Origin: Desulfuromonadaceae bacterium
Lineage (GTDB): Bacteria > Desulfobacterota > Desulfuromonadia > Geobacterales > Pseudopelobacteraceae
Direction: 5' to 3'
NCBI GenBank assembly: GCA_028712075.1
Contig: JAQTQX010000005.1
Coordinates: 1-64,000, forward strand
DNA length: 64,000 nt
Part shown: one piece after another, positions 27,959 to 39,297 of the stretch
Layout: every line of letters begins with the position of its first letter
Position numbering within the stretch: position 1 is the stretch's first letter
The notes under the pieces: generated by a model
What the model saw: the letters and a program-made list of their open reading frames with translations, nothing else
Told to the model about the DNA's origin: nothing
Database searches by the model: none
Made by a program: the position numbers and the translations under genes

Positions 27959-29155
27959 CTATACATTAATTTCTGCAAAAATACCGTCAAGGATTGCAAT
28001 CATTGTATTGATCTCCTGCTTGGTTACAACCAGTGCCGGCACAAAGCGCAGCACCGTGTCATGGGTAACGTTCAAAAGTACTCCCCGTTCGTGCCCCTTT
28101 TTAACAATGTCTGCGGCAGGAATAGTCAGCGCCATGCCGATCATCAATCCCACACCGCGCACTTCCTTGACAAAGGGATATTTCTTGCCGAGCGTTTCCA
28201 GTTCACCGGTCAGGTACTCACCAATCTCCTCACAGCGATTCAGCAGACCATCTTCAAGAATAGTTCTGATTGTAGCAATGGCAGCGGCACAGACGAGCGG
28301 ATTGCCGCCAAATGTTGAGCCATGAGTGCCGGGAACAAAGGCGGCGGCAAATTTTTCCTTGGCCAGCATGGTGCCGATCGGGGCACCACCGGCCAACGCT
28401 TTGGCCAGCGTCATGATATCTGGAGTTACGCCAAAATGCTCATAGGCGAAAAGTGTACCGGTACGCCCCATGCCGACCTGGACTTCATCAAAAATGAGCA
28501 GCAGACCATGACGGTCACACAGTTCCCGTACCGCTTGGAAATAACCGGGAGACGGCATGTTGATGCCGCCTTCTCCCTGAATCGGCTCCAGCATGATGGC
28601 GCATGTCGTCGGTGTTACTGCGGCCTCCAGCGCGGCAACATCATCAAACGGCACATGTTTGAAGCCGTGCAGGAGCGGGTCGAAAAAGCGCTGCACCTTC
28701 TCCTGCCCGGTTGCCGAAACAGTCGCCATGGTGCGCCCATGAAAAGAATCCGCCGCAGTAATGATTTCATATCGTTCCGGCCCGAAGGTGTCCCGGCTGT
28801 ATTTACGCGCCAGCTTTATAGCCGCCTCGTTCGCTTCGGCGCCGCTGTTGCAGAAGAACGCCTTGTCGGCGAATGAGTGGCTGCATAGTAGTTCGGCAAG
28901 TTCGATCTGCTGGGGAATCTGGTAGTAATTTGAGCAGTGGATTAGCTCAGCAGCCTGCTTTTGCAGTGCTGCAACAACGTTCGGATGACAATGCCCCAGA
29001 TTGTTGACCGCAACGCCGCCGAGAAAATCAAGATATTCCTTGCCATCGGCATCCCACAACCGGCATCCCGCACCCCTTACCGGAACAACAGGATAGCGTC
29101 CGTACGTTTTCATGATGTATTTGTCTGATTTTTCAACCCATTGCTGTGAGTTCAT
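27959..29155 (-). CDS. argD: Acetylornithine aminotransferase
   Basis: PLP class III aminotransferase converting N-acetylglutamate semialdehyde to N-acetylornithine. Visible are FLGGVAVNNLGHCHP, CNSGAEANEAAIKLARKY, FHGRTMATVSATGQ, LIFDEVQVGMGRTG, the PLP lysine in DIMTLAKALAGGAPIG and GTHGSTFGGNPL. Two adjacent ATGs (29158 and 29155) follow AGGAAA; the second has the better spacing. 398 residues. Confidence 0.95.
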   Translation of the reverse strand: MNSQQWVEKSDKYIMKTYGRYPVVPVRGAGCRLWDADGKEYLDFLGGVAVNNLGHCHPNVVAALQKQAAELIHCSNYYQIPQQIELAELLCSHSFADKAFFCNSGAEANEAAIKLARKYSRDTFGPERYEIITAADSFHGRTMATVSATGQEKVQRFFDPLLHGFKHVPFDDVAALEAAVTPTTCAIMLEPIQGEGGINMPSPGYFQAVRELCDRHGLLLIFDEVQVGMGRTGTLFAYEHFGVTPDIMTLAKALAGGAPIGTMLAKEKFAAAFVPGTHGSTFGGNPLVCAAAIATIRTILEDGLLNRCEEIGEYLTGELETLGKKYPFVKEVRGVGLMIGMALTIPAADIVKKGHERGVLLNVTHDTVLRFVPALVVTKQEINTMIAILDGIFAEINV

Positions 29156-29177
29156 CATTTTCCTATCTTGAAACGGT

Positions 29178-30107
<930 letters not shown>

Positions 30108-30136
30108 TTACCGTAAGTTTTTGAAAATCTCAAAGT

Positions 30137-31258
30137 TTATTGCAGAGGGAGTCGAATTGTCACCGTTGTGCCAACACCCGGTTTACTGGCAAGCGTGATA
30201 CTTCCCCCCTGCTGCCGGATAAAATCACGCGCGTAAAACAGGCCTAGTCCGAAGCCCCGCACCTGACCGGTATTAGCGGGATCTATCTGATAAAATTTAT
30301 CAAAAACCCTGGTAGCCTCAGACTCCGAAATTCCAACCCCGCAGTCAGAAACAACTATTTCAGCGGTATCCTCACACATACCGGCTTTAACCGAAATGCG
30401 GCAGCCATCTCCAGAAAATTTAATCGCATTATCAATCACCTGCAGTAATGCAAAGCGGGTTTTGAAGGCATCCAGTGGCACCGGGGGCAACTCCTCCGGG
30501 ATAAAATCGACAACGTTGCCGATATCGCAATGCATCTCCTGGCACTTGAGCAAAACCTCGGCAACGATTTCATTCAAATTACACGGTTTCTTGTCAACTG
30601 CGGTGTCACTGACCATCACCTGACTGAATGCCAGCAAATCAGTAACCAGCTGTCCAAGATAGTCGGCCTCGGTGCTGGCCAGTTTAATATTTTCACCAAA
30701 CAGAGGGTCACCGGGGTTAAGGACCCCCATGCGAAGATTTTGCAAAAACAGGGAAATACCGGTGATCGGCGTCCGGAACTTGTGCGACACCAGCGAGAGG
30801 AATGCCCTTTTAAGTTCATCAGCACGCTTGATAGCAGCCAACTCTTCCTTGAGAGCCTTTTTTTCCAGCGTTTTTTCTATTGACGTTTTCAACTGCAGAA
30901 GACTGAGCGGCTTGTTGATAAAGTCGTCGGCATCTTCTTTAAGCGCATTCAGGATCGTCTCTTTTTCCACGAATCCGGTCATGATAATAACCGGCGCGTT
31001 CGGGTCGAGTGCCTTGATCTGTTTGAGCAGATCTATACCCGACCCTCCCGGCATTACCATATCGGAAAGGACCAGATCGATCTGTTCCTTTTTGTATATC
31101 TGCAAGGCTTCATCGCAGTTCGCTGCCTGAAATACCCGATAATTGCGCAACGCACGTTCACACAACTCACGAATAATTCTTTCGTCATCAACGACAAGAA
31201 TGGTTTTCTTTGGCGAAGACAAAGTACGTCCTTTATCCGATAGGGAAGATACCGTCAT
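30137..31258 (-). CDS. Response-regulator/histidine-kinase hybrid (REC-HisKA-HATPase)
   Basis: A 373-residue soluble signalling protein. An N-terminal receiver domain (residues 18-135; acidic pocket DDE 24-26, phospho-acceptor D66 in LSDMVMPGG, K116 in INKPLSL) is followed by a coiled coil and a HisKA helix with H159 in SLVSHKFRTPITG. The HATPase domain has the N box VIDNAIKFSG, G1 DCGVGI and G2 GFGLGLFYARDF. There is no membrane segment or sensor domain, so the input is probably phosphorylation of REC by another kinase. The gene is just downstream of alaS on the same strand. Confidence 0.85.
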   Translation of the reverse strand: MTVSSLSDKGRTLSSPKKTILVVDDERIIRELCERALRNYRVFQAANCDEALQIYKKEQIDLVLSDMVMPGGSGIDLLKQIKALDPNAPVIIMTGFVEKETILNALKEDADDFINKPLSLLQLKTSIEKTLEKKALKEELAAIKRADELKRAFLSLVSHKFRTPITGISLFLQNLRMGVLNPGDPLFGENIKLASTEADYLGQLVTDLLAFSQVMVSDTAVDKKPCNLNEIVAEVLLKCQEMHCDIGNVVDFIPEELPPVPLDAFKTRFALLQVIDNAIKFSGDGCRISVKAGMCEDTAEIVVSDCGVGISESEATRVFDKFYQIDPANTGQVRGFGLGLFYARDFIRQQGGSITLASKPGVGTTVTIRLPLQ

Positions 31259-31282
31259 ACCAGCTCCAGGGTGTATTACCCT

Positions 31283-33916
31283 TCACCCCGCAAGAATTGT
31301 GGAAACCGCTGCCAGCGCTTCGTTCAGCTTCTCCGGGAGATTGCCTCCGGCCTGGGCAAGTTCCGGTTTTCCACCACCGCTGCCGCCAACGAGCGGCGCA
31401 ATCTGTTTAATAATGTCACCAGCTTTAATTGACCCGCTCAGCCCTTTACTGACAGCAATCAGCAGGTTAGCCTTGCCGCCGATATCAGTGCCGAGCGCAA
31501 TAACACCTTCTCCGATCCGCTCTTTCAGGGTATCAGACAAATCGCGCAGCGCCTTGATATCCTCAACCTGCACCTGCACGGCGAGTAATTTTGTACCGTT
31601 CACTTCTGTTACCTGCGACAGCAAATCTCCCGAGGCGGCAACATTAACTTTTGCCTGCAGCATATCAATCTCACGCTGCAATTCTCTCTGGCGGGCCAGT
31701 AATTTTTCCAGCCGGTCACGCGCATTACCCGCATCCGCTTTGAGCAATGCAGCAATTTCCCGCTGTTCGTCCTCCATCTGCACGATAAAATCAAGCGCCC
31801 CAAGCCCGGTCAACGCTTCGATACGGCGCACCCCGGCAGCAATTCCGGCTTCAGAGACAATCTTGAACAGTCCGATATCGCCGGCAGACCTCACATGAGT
31901 TCCCCCGCATAATTCCATGCTGATTTCTCCCACCCTTACAACACGCACGGAATCACCGTACTTTTCGTCAAAAAGAGCGGTGGCACCTGATTCGACCGCC
32001 TCAGAAATGTTCATCTCACGGGTCACAACCGGATCGTTGTTCATGATGAAACTGTTTACCATCTTTTCGACGCGACGCAACTCTTCATCGGTCATTGCCG
32101 AAAAATGGGTAAAGTCAAAACGGAGGCGGTCGAGAGTGACCAGTGAACCTGCCTGTTTGACGTGATCACCAAGAACCTGGCGCAGCGCGCTCTGCAGCAG
32201 ATGTGTCGCGGTATGGTTGCGGCAGGTGGCAACGCGCTCGGGCGTGGACACCTTCACATCGGCGGCGTCGCCAACGTTGACAGTTCCTTCCGTAACAACC
32301 GCGTGGTGCACGACCAAATCAGGATAGGGTCGACTGGCCGAGTTTACGTTCAGATGGGCATTGCCGCTGGAAATGGTACCGCAGTCCCCCTTCTGTCCAC
32401 CGGAATCACCATAAAACGCCGTCCGTTCGGTAATGAGGGATACTGATTCGCCCGCTCCAGCGGATTCAACCGCAACCCCATCCCGAATAATGGCGAGCAC
32501 CGGCGCATACACCGACATTTCGTCGTAACCGACAAACTGACCACGCACACCGTTGCTGTGCAGTTCTTTATAGATCTGGGCAATCCCCTCTTCGCCCGAT
32601 CCTTTCCAATGTTCACGGGCCTGCGCCCGCTGTTTTTCCATACAGATTTCAAATCCTGCCTCATCAATGGCAAACCCTTCACTCTCGACAATGTCTGCAG
32701 TCAGGTCGGTCGGAAAGCCATACGTATCGTAGAGTTTAAACAGGACGTCACCCGGGATGATGTTCTTTCCGGATTCCCGCAGGACCGCAACTTCATCATT
32801 CAGAATAGCCAGCCCGCGATCGAGGGTTTCAGCAAAACGCTGTTCCTCACTCAGGACAACCTTTTTTATGTATTCTTCGCGCTCCGCAAGCTCAGGATAA
32901 GCATTCCCCATGGTCTCACGCACCGCATCAACCATATTGAACAGCATCGGTTCGGCACAGCCGAGCATCTTGGCATGACGGGCCGCACGTCGCATAATAC
33001 GCCGCAGCACGTAACCGCGTCCTTCATTGGATGGCAGTGCACCATCGCAGATCAGGAACGTGACTGCCCGGGCATGATCGGCAATAACCCGCATGGAGAC
33101 ACTATCTTTTTCGTCAGCGCCGTACCGTTTGCCTGACAGACGCTCTATATGGCGAATGATATTCTGGAGGATATCGATATCATAATTCGAGCTGACCCCC
33201 TGCATAACCGCTGAAACCCGCTCCAATCCCATGCCGGTATCGACAGACGGCTTCGGCAGCGGTGTCATGGTGCCGTCGCTCGACCGGTTGAACTGCATGA
33301 ACACGTTATTCCATATTTCCATATACCGGTCACAATCGCATCCAACGGCACACCCTGGCTTGCCGCAACCGACCGCCGCCCCCTGATCATAGAAAATCTC
33401 ACTGCAGGGGCCGCAGGGACCGGTATCACCCATTGACCAGAAATTGTCCTTTTCCCCGAAACGGAAAATCCGCTCGCGCGGTACACCCTCCTGAAGGTGC
33501 CAGATGTCGGCAGCCTCATCATCGTCGGTAAATACCGTCACATACATGCGATTTTTGTCCAGCTTGAGTTCCCTGGTCAGGAACTCCCAGGCAAAAGCAA
33601 TCGCCTCTTTTTTGAAATAATCACCAAAGGAAAAATTTCCGAGCATTTCGAAAAAGGTGTGGTGACGCGCGGTTCGCCCGACATTTTCCAGGTCGTTATG
33701 CTTCCCTCCCGCCCGGACGCACTTCTGGGAACTGACAGCCCGGTAATACCCCCGGTCTTCCATTCCCAGAAAGCAGTCTTTGAACTGATTCATACCGGCA
33801 TTGGCAAACATCAGGGTCGGGTCGTTCTTTGGAATAATCCCGGAACTGGGAACAATTGTATGGCCGCGCTCAGCAAAATACTGAAGAAAGCGGGTGCGAA
33901 TTTCTGTACCTGTCAT
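31283..33916 (-). CDS. alaS: Alanine--tRNA ligase
   Basis: Charges tRNA-Ala. The N-terminal [34 protein letters not shown], and [18 protein letters not shown] segments mark the catalytic core. The editing domain has the metal motif [16 protein letters not shown] and [17 protein letters not shown]. The C-Ala domain ends in [15 protein letters not shown]. 877 residues. GAGGAT precedes the ATG. Confidence 0.97.
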   Translation of the reverse strand: MTGTEIRTRFLQYFAERGHTIVPSSGIIPKNDPTLMFANAGMNQFKDCFLGMEDRGYYRAVSSQKCVRAGGKHNDLENVGRTARHHTFFEMLGNFSFGDYFKKEAIAFAWEFLTRELKLDKNRMYVTVFTDDDEAADIWHLQEGVPRERIFRFGEKDNFWSMGDTGPCGPCSEIFYDQGAAVGCGKPGCAVGCDCDRYMEIWNNVFMQFNRSSDGTMTPLPKPSVDTGMGLERVSAVMQGVSSNYDIDILQNIIRHIERLSGKRYGADEKDSVSMRVIADHARAVTFLICDGALPSNEGRGYVLRRIMRRAARHAKMLGCAEPMLFNMVDAVRETMGNAYPELAEREEYIKKVVLSEEQRFAETLDRGLAILNDEVAVLRESGKNIIPGDVLFKLYDTYGFPTDLTADIVESEGFAIDEAGFEICMEKQRAQAREHWKGSGEEGIAQIYKELHSNGVRGQFVGYDEMSVYAPVLAIIRDGVAVESAGAGESVSLITERTAFYGDSGGQKGDCGTISSGNAHLNVNSASRPYPDLVVHHAVVTEGTVNVGDAADVKVSTPERVATCRNHTATHLLQSALRQVLGDHVKQAGSLVTLDRLRFDFTHFSAMTDEELRRVEKMVNSFIMNNDPVVTREMNISEAVESGATALFDEKYGDSVRVVRVGEISMELCGGTHVRSAGDIGLFKIVSEAGIAAGVRRIEALTGLGALDFIVQMEDEQREIAALLKADAGNARDRLEKLLARQRELQREIDMLQAKVNVAASGDLLSQVTEVNGTKLLAVQVQVEDIKALRDLSDTLKERIGEGVIALGTDIGGKANLLIAVSKGLSGSIKAGDIIKQIAPLVGGSGGGKPELAQAGGNLPEKLNEALAAVSTILAG

Positions 33917-33933
33917 AATATCCTCGTGTTGAT

Positions 33934-34413
33934 TTATTCTTCCGTACGGAGCGCTTGCATGATTGCTGAAAGCCGGAAACCACGGCGCTGCAGAAAACCG
34001 ACCACTCTTCGTTTATCGCGATCGCTCGCAACTGCAAAGGAAAATCCGGGATAGCGCCGCACCGCTGCCGACCTGACCTCGGACATTTCGTCATATTCCC
34101 GCATTAATGGAGCCAGCGTCTCGGATATGAGGTCTGCGGCGAGCCCTCTGCGCCGCATCTCCATGCGGAGGCGAACCCCGCAATAGCGGCCCGAGGAAAG
34201 CGCCCCTTCCGCAAAGCGGAGCGCATAGCGGCTATCATCCAGCCACCCTTCACTTTGCAGACGATGGATAACTTCTTCAACCGCCAAATCCGGGAATTCG
34301 CGTGCCTGGAGTTTCTGCCGGACTTTGGCAATCGAGTAGTCCCTTACGCCTAACAAACGCAGAACATACCGGTACGCCCGCTCTACCGGCGACTCAGTAT
34401 CTCTCGATATCAA
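33934..34413 (-). CDS. recX: Regulatory protein RecX
   Basis: RecX inhibits RecA filament extension. The sequence has the three-helix repeats of the family: [45 protein letters not shown] and the terminal [16 protein letters not shown] take a TTG at 34413, about 10 nt after GGAG, as the start (159 residues, usual length). It overlaps the end of pilT by 20 bases. A more distant ATG at 34473 would add 20 unlikely residues. recA lies two genes upstream on the same strand. Confidence 0.85.
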   Translation of the reverse strand: MISRDTESPVERAYRYVLRLLGVRDYSIAKVRQKLQAREFPDLAVEEVIHRLQSEGWLDDSRYALRFAEGALSSGRYCGVRLRMEMRRRGLAADLISETLAPLMREYDEMSEVRSAAVRRYPGFSFAVASDRDKRRVVGFLQRRGFRLSAIMQALRTEE

Positions 34414-35551
34414 TTTTTTCCGGCTCCGCAGCGGGATCTTCAGGTTTATTCTCAAACCCTTCCCAGGAAGCATCGGAGGTGGAGGAGATACCAGACACCT
34501 TCAGGGCGAAATCGTCCGGATTCGAGCACTGACGAAGCGCCTCATCGTACGTAATCAGCTTGCTGGAAAAGAGCCTCATCAACGACTGATCAAAGGTCTG
34601 CATGCCATACGTCACATATCCCTGGGAAATCGCATCAGTCAACTGCTTGGTTTTATCTTTATCATCGATGCATTCCCTGACACGGGCAGATGCCAGCATG
34701 ACTTCAACCGCCGGGACACGTCCCTTGCCGTCCGATTTGGGAACCAGCCGCTGCGAAATAACCCCCTTGATTATACTGGCCATCTGGATACGAATCTGAC
34801 GCTGGTGGTACGGGGGAAAGACGCCGATAATCCGGTTGATGGTTTCCGCCGCATCCATTGTATGCAAGGTTGACAGAACCAGATGACCGGTTTCTGCAGC
34901 GGTCATTGCCGTCTCGATCGTTTCATAGTCGCGCATCTCACCGACCAGAATGACGTCCGGATCCTGGCGCAAAGCTCCTTTAAGGGCTGCACCGAATGTT
35001 GGCGTATCAGTGCCGACCTCGCGTTGGCTGATGATACTTTTGTTGTCACGATGCAGAAACTCCACCGGATCTTCGATCGTAATGATGTTGCAGGTCCTCT
35101 GGTTGTTGATGCAGTCGATCATCGCCGCCAGCGTACTTGATTTTCCGGAACCGGTAGTCCCGGTCACCAGGATCAGGCCGCGCTCTTCCTTGCAGATTTT
35201 CTGGATTACCGGAGGCAGGTTCAGCCCTTCCAGTGTCGGGATGACAAACGAGATTGAACGAAACACCATTGCCACTGTGCCGCGCTGACGATACACGCTG
35301 ACCCTGAAACGCCCCAGGCCCGGCACGGCATACGCGAGATCCACCTCGTAATTTTCCTCGAAGATGCGCCGCTGACGATCATTCATCATCGCATTGGCGG
35401 TATCCGAAACAAACTCCGAGGAGAGGCGTGCCGCATTGGGGATTGGATGCAGACGCCCGTCAATTCTGACAATAGGGGGGAGACCGGTCTTTATGTGAAT
35501 ATCCGACCCCTTGGCCTTAAACGCAATGGTGAGAATTTCGTTCAGATCCAT
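34394..35551 (-). CDS. pilT: PilT/PilU-family pilus retraction ATPase
   Basis: A hexameric ATPase of type IV pili. The N-terminal PAS-like domain begins DLNEILTIAFKAKGSDIHIK; Walker A is TGTTGSGKSSTLAAMI, the Asp box IITIEDPVEF, Walker B region DVILVGEMRDYETI, and the His box GHLVLSTLHTMDAAETINRI. The AIRNLIRE retraction motif is not visible; instead there is DAISQGYVTYGMQTFDQSLMRL, as in some PilT paralogues and PilU. It ends in a long acidic tail. Location between recA and recX is characteristic of Geobacter. 385 residues. Confidence 0.88.
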   Translation of the reverse strand: MDLNEILTIAFKAKGSDIHIKTGLPPIVRIDGRLHPIPNAARLSSEFVSDTANAMMNDRQRRIFEENYEVDLAYAVPGLGRFRVSVYRQRGTVAMVFRSISFVIPTLEGLNLPPVIQKICKEERGLILVTGTTGSGKSSTLAAMIDCINNQRTCNIITIEDPVEFLHRDNKSIISQREVGTDTPTFGAALKGALRQDPDVILVGEMRDYETIETAMTAAETGHLVLSTLHTMDAAETINRIIGVFPPYHQRQIRIQMASIIKGVISQRLVPKSDGKGRVPAVEVMLASARVRECIDDKDKTKQLTDAISQGYVTYGMQTFDQSLMRLFSSKLITYDEALRQCSNPDDFALKVSGISSTSDASWEGFENKPEDPAAEPEKIDIERY

Positions 35552-35569
35552 ACCTTCCCCCCTCTCCTG

Positions 35570-36598
35570 TCAGACGCCTTTTTCAGCAACGGGAGCAGGC
35601 TTGAGCAGATCCATCAGCTTGCCTTCTATTTCGCCCAATGTTTCCGGATGCTCGGTCAACCAGGTCCGAGAATTTTCACGTCCCTGACCAATCCGCTCTT
35701 TGCCGTAGGAATACCAGGCACCGCTTTTCTCGACGATATTTTTATCAACGGCCAGATCAAGCACATCGCCGGTGCGGGAGATCCCTTCGCCATAGAGGAT
35801 GTCGAATTCGACCTCCTTGAACGGCGGCGCGACCTTGTTTTTAACCACCTTGACCCTGGTGCGGGAACCGATGACCTGATCGCCCTGTTTAAGGGTGGCA
35901 ATCTTGCGGATATCCATGCGTACTGACGCGTAGAACTTCAGGGCATTACCACCGGTTGTTGTTTCAGGGTTGCCGAACATGACGCCGATTTTCATCCGGA
36001 TCTGGTTGATAAAGATGACGCAGCAGTTCGATTTGCTGATAATACCGGTCAGCTTGCGCAGCGCCTGCGACATCAGGCGGGCCTGCAGACCCATATGGGA
36101 ATCGCCCATATCCCCCTCGATCTCGGCTTTCGGTACCAGCGCCGCCACCGAATCGACAACAAGTACGTCAATTGCACCGCTTCTGACGAGGGTCTCGGCA
36201 ATTTCCAGTGCCTGCTCGCCGGTATCCGGCTGCGAAACAAGCAGATCATCGGTCTTGACACCAAGCTTGCGGGCATAACCGATATCCAGTGCATGCTCGG
36301 CATCGACAAACGCGGCAATACCGCCGGTTTTCTGCGCCTCGGCGATAATATGCAGAGCAAGGGTGGTTTTCCCGGATGATTCAGGGCCGTAGATTTCAAT
36401 CACCCTGCCGCGCGGAACACCGCCGACTCCCAGAGCCATATCGAGGGAAATTGACCCGGTGGAAATGGCTTCTACCCCCGGTAACGCTTCATCGTTGCCG
36501 AGCCGCATGATGGCACCCTTACCGAATTGCTTCTCAATCTGGCTCAAAGCCAGTTCAATCGCCTTATTTTTCTCCTGCGCATTATTCTTTTCAGCCAT
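35570..36598 (-). CDS. recA: Recombinase RecA
   Basis: Strand-exchange and SOS co-protease protein. Walker A is [16 protein letters not shown], the active glutamate/Walker B region is [20 protein letters not shown], the L2 loop is [24 protein letters not shown], and the N-terminal helix [24 protein letters not shown]. 342 residues. AGGAG precedes the ATG. I looked for a LexA-type operator in the 100 bp upstream and did not see a convincing one. Confidence 0.97.
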   Translation of the reverse strand: MAEKNNAQEKNKAIELALSQIEKQFGKGAIMRLGNDEALPGVEAISTGSISLDMALGVGGVPRGRVIEIYGPESSGKTTLALHIIAEAQKTGGIAAFVDAEHALDIGYARKLGVKTDDLLVSQPDTGEQALEIAETLVRSGAIDVLVVDSVAALVPKAEIEGDMGDSHMGLQARLMSQALRKLTGIISKSNCCVIFINQIRMKIGVMFGNPETTTGGNALKFYASVRMDIRKIATLKQGDQVIGSRTRVKVVKNKVAPPFKEVEFDILYGEGISRTGDVLDLAVDKNIVEKSGAWYSYGKERIGQGRENSRTWLTEHPETLGEIEGKLMDLLKPAPVAEKGV

Positions 36599-36706
36599 TG
36601 CGGTATCTCCTGACAGGATCGGTTTTTATGAATTTAAGAGGTTGAAAAATAGCATATCCATTCGTTGTATCGCAAGGAATTATCCTATCGGGATTTTCCC
36701 GGAGGC

Positions 36707-37510
36707 TTACCTCTGGCACGTACGGCAATATACCGTGCTGCGGTTTCCGAGCCTGATCTCATCAAGCACATTTCCGCACGTCAGGCATGCCTTTCCGCCA
36801 CGGCCATACACCTTGAACGATTGAGGATAGTAGGCGACAGTTTCTTCTGCGACCCTGAACGAACTCCCCTCGTTGACAGATGTTTCCAGTACTTCACGAA
36901 TAACGGTTGCCAATTCTGAACATTCATGAAGATTCAGCGTCCCGGCGGCACGGTCAGGACGAATGAGGGCCCGGAACAGCGCCTCATTGGCATAGATATT
37001 CCCCACACCAGCCACCACCTTGCTGTTCATAATCAGCTGTTTGACGGCAACGTTTCTGTTCCTGCTGACACCAAAGAGGTATGCGCCGTCAAATGCATCG
37101 GACAGCGGTTCCGGGCCGATTTCTGCCAGAAGCGGATGATGCTGCGGATCACCTGTAAACCAGGTGACTATGCCGAATTTTCGGGGATCGTGGTATCGAA
37201 GGAGAAGATTTTCATCAAAGAGAAAGTCGAGATGATCATGTTTTCCCGGCGGCGGTGACCCGTTAAGCAGCCGCAGAAAACCTGTCATCCCGAGATGCAC
37301 GAGCAGCCAGCCGCTGCCGCAGTCAAAGAGCAGGTACTTCCCCAGCCGGACAATTGCCCGCACCGTCAACCCCGGCAGGATTTCTTCAAGGTTTTCCGGC
37401 ACCGGGAGGCGAAGTTTCCTGACTCGCGACACTACCTGCCTGAAGCTCTTGCCGACTAATTCCCGCTCCAGTCGACGGCGGGTTACTTCAACTTCCGGAA
37501 GCTCCGGCAT
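36707..37510 (-). CDS. mutM: Formamidopyrimidine-DNA glycosylase
   Basis: Base-excision repair enzyme for oxidised purines. The mature N-terminus PELPEVEVTRRRLEREL contains the catalytic proline and glutamate. The middle has HLGMTGFLRL and the H2TH region VAGVGNIYANEALFRALI, and the C-terminal zinc finger is CLTCGNVLDEIRLGNRSTVYCRTCQ. 267 residues. Last gene before the integron. Confidence 0.96.
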   Translation of the reverse strand: MPELPEVEVTRRRLERELVGKSFRQVVSRVRKLRLPVPENLEEILPGLTVRAIVRLGKYLLFDCGSGWLLVHLGMTGFLRLLNGSPPPGKHDHLDFLFDENLLLRYHDPRKFGIVTWFTGDPQHHPLLAEIGPEPLSDAFDGAYLFGVSRNRNVAVKQLIMNSKVVAGVGNIYANEALFRALIRPDRAAGTLNLHECSELATVIREVLETSVNEGSSFRVAEETVAYYPQSFKVYGRGGKACLTCGNVLDEIRLGNRSTVYCRTCQR

Positions 37511-37557
37511 GGTTTTTCTCCAGGTTCTTACTGTTCAAAAATTCGTCTTTATCCAGT

Positions 37558-38991
37558 CTAAAAATCGAGCGGACTCTTCGGTTCCTTGACCGTCCTGACC
37601 GGCACACAGTGAGTGTAGATCATGGTCGTTTTCAGGCTGGCATGGCCAAGAAGGGTCTGAATCACGCGGATGTCATAACCTGCCTGCAACAGATGGGTGG
37701 CGAAGGAATGGCGGAATGTGTGGGCGGTGACTTTTTTGGGTATTTTGGCACGGCGGACCGCATAGTAAAGCGCTTCCTGAAATTCGGATTCATGAATGTG
37801 ATAGCGCCGCAGCTCCCCGGTTTCCATCACGTTCGTCAGAGGTTTCTGCGGAAAGAACCATTGATACATAAATTCCTTTGGCGCTTTGGGATATTTTTTC
37901 TCCAGATCGTCATCCAGAAACACCCCGTCATATCCAGCAGCCAGATCTTTCTCGTGTAACTCACCCACCACAACCAGATGATCTCTCAATTCCACAGTAA
38001 TTGATTCCGGGATCGGGACCGTCCGGTCTTTCTTTCCTTTGCCATGCACCAAAAGCTTGCCGGCATCAAAATTGAAATCTCCCACCCGTATTTGCAGACA
38101 TTCAAACAATCGCAATCCACAGCCGAACAGGACTTTGACTACAAGATTATACGGATAGGAGAGTTGTTTTAAAATGGCATCAATTTCCACACGGGAAAGC
38201 ACCATCGGAATATAGAGCGATTTTTTCGCACGCGGCACATCACGCAGTTCGCCGAATTCTCTTTTAAGTCCATGAGCAAAGAGAAAGAGAAGCGAGTTGA
38301 ATGCCTGATTTTGCGTTGATGCGGCTACCTTTCCCTTCACAGCCAGATACGTCAGATACTCTTTTACATCAACTTTTGTCACATCCTGCGGTGGTTTATG
38401 CTTCAGAAAGTACTGAAAACGCCGAGACCAGTTTGCGTAGGTTTTTAATGTTTTACGAGAATAGTGACGAACTTTTATCTCCCCGGCCATCTTGTTCAGA
38501 ACCTCGTCCCATTCGGATGATTCAGATTTTTCCTGGTATCCAGCCTCATTGTAATTTGAAGAACGCGCTATCTTTCTGAAATTGTGGGGCGTGTTTTGAG
38601 GAATAGGCTGAGGTTCCGGTTGTGATTGTTCGACAAGTGATTCAACCGCTACCGGATTTTGATTTACGATTTTGTGATCAGCAGTATCTTCACCATTACG
38701 TTGAGAGACGTTTTCCTTTTGCCCCCGGTTTTCCTGCTTTTCCATCTGAAAATAAAGCGATACAGCATTTGCTGCTCGTTGCCGCAGAGGCAATGACTGT
38801 TTTTTCTCCTGTAATTTTGCGCTAAAAAGGCGTACCCGTTCAGATTTTGCCTCCGGAACCGGATACTTATCGCAAAAATCAAGATAGTATCGCAGCCATT
38901 TCTTGTATTCCGCAAGGGAAGAGGCAGGCACACCGGTTTTGGTGAGATAGGCAAGATATTTTGTAAAGACTTCATTTGGAATGGTGATCAT
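37558..38991 (-). CDS. intI: Integron integrase (IntI-type tyrosine recombinase) with an extra N-terminal domain
   Basis: Catalyses attI x attC and attC x attC recombination. The catalytic half follows IntI1 closely: [31 protein letters not shown] (Arg), [14 protein letters not shown], the integron-specific insert ([19 protein letters not shown], then [20 protein letters not shown]), [34 protein letters not shown] (His and Tyr), and the ending SPLDF. The protein is 477 residues against about 320-340 for most IntI. The first 95 residues look like a second SAM-like core-binding domain ([20 protein letters not shown]), joined by a Gln/Pro/Ser-rich linker to the usual one. AAAGGAG is 6 nt before the ATG. 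It is oriented away from the cassettes, the normal arrangement. Confidence 0.9.
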   Translation of the reverse strand: MITIPNEVFTKYLAYLTKTGVPASSLAEYKKWLRYYLDFCDKYPVPEAKSERVRLFSAKLQEKKQSLPLRQRAANAVSLYFQMEKQENRGQKENVSQRNGEDTADHKIVNQNPVAVESLVEQSQPEPQPIPQNTPHNFRKIARSSNYNEAGYQEKSESSEWDEVLNKMAGEIKVRHYSRKTLKTYANWSRRFQYFLKHKPPQDVTKVDVKEYLTYLAVKGKVAASTQNQAFNSLLFLFAHGLKREFGELRDVPRAKKSLYIPMVLSRVEIDAILKQLSYPYNLVVKVLFGCGLRLFECLQIRVGDFNFDAGKLLVHGKGKKDRTVPIPESITVELRDHLVVVGELHEKDLAAGYDGVFLDDDLEKKYPKAPKEFMYQWFFPQKPLTNVMETGELRRYHIHESEFQEALYYAVRRAKIPKKVTAHTFRHSFATHLLQAGYDIRVIQTLLGHASLKTTMIYTHCVPVRTVKEPKSPLDF

Positions 38992-39112
38992 TTATTCTCC
39001 TTTGACAGGAATCATAATGGTGGTTATATAGTGCGGTCTTATTTGAGAATTTTTATGCTCTCTACAAATCATTGGTCTCCGGGCGAGAGTACAAGAAAGA
39101 CACCGTGGAATG

Positions 39113-39267
39113 TTGACCGGTTTCCGGTCAATAGGATTTATGGAACATTATTCAGTGAAATAAATATAAATATAATGGATAGTTGTGTCAATACTGTTTT
39201 GATCTTTATTTAGAAGGGTAGTAAATGAGTGGAAGATGACCGTATTCCGGTCAAATACGAGTTAGAT
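39113..39267 (+). other. attI region of the integron
   Basis: The first cassette junction is GTTAGAT (39261-39267), which fits the GTTRRRY core. Upstream lie two related palindromes, TTGACCGG-TTT-CCGGTCAA (39113-39131) and TGACCG-TATTC-CGGTCA (39237-39253), the second just before the core. They are good candidates for integrase-binding repeats of attI. The 7-mer at the junction is the exact reverse complement of the R'' box ATCTAAC at 40159-40165, which shows where cassette 1 was inserted. Between the palindromes the DNA is AT-rich with no gene, and a cassette promoter may lie around TTGTGT (39184) to TATTTA (39207). Confidence 0.75.
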
Positions 39268-39297
39268 CACAAACACGAATTGAAGGAGCAAAAAGAA

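Noticed and set aside
36599-36706. LexA operator before recA
   Set aside because: No convincing symmetric SOS-type box was visible in these bases.
39229-39297. GTG start of the deaminase inside the attI region
   Set aside because: The cassette begins at 39262 and a good ribosome site precedes ATG 39298; upstream codons are attI sequence.
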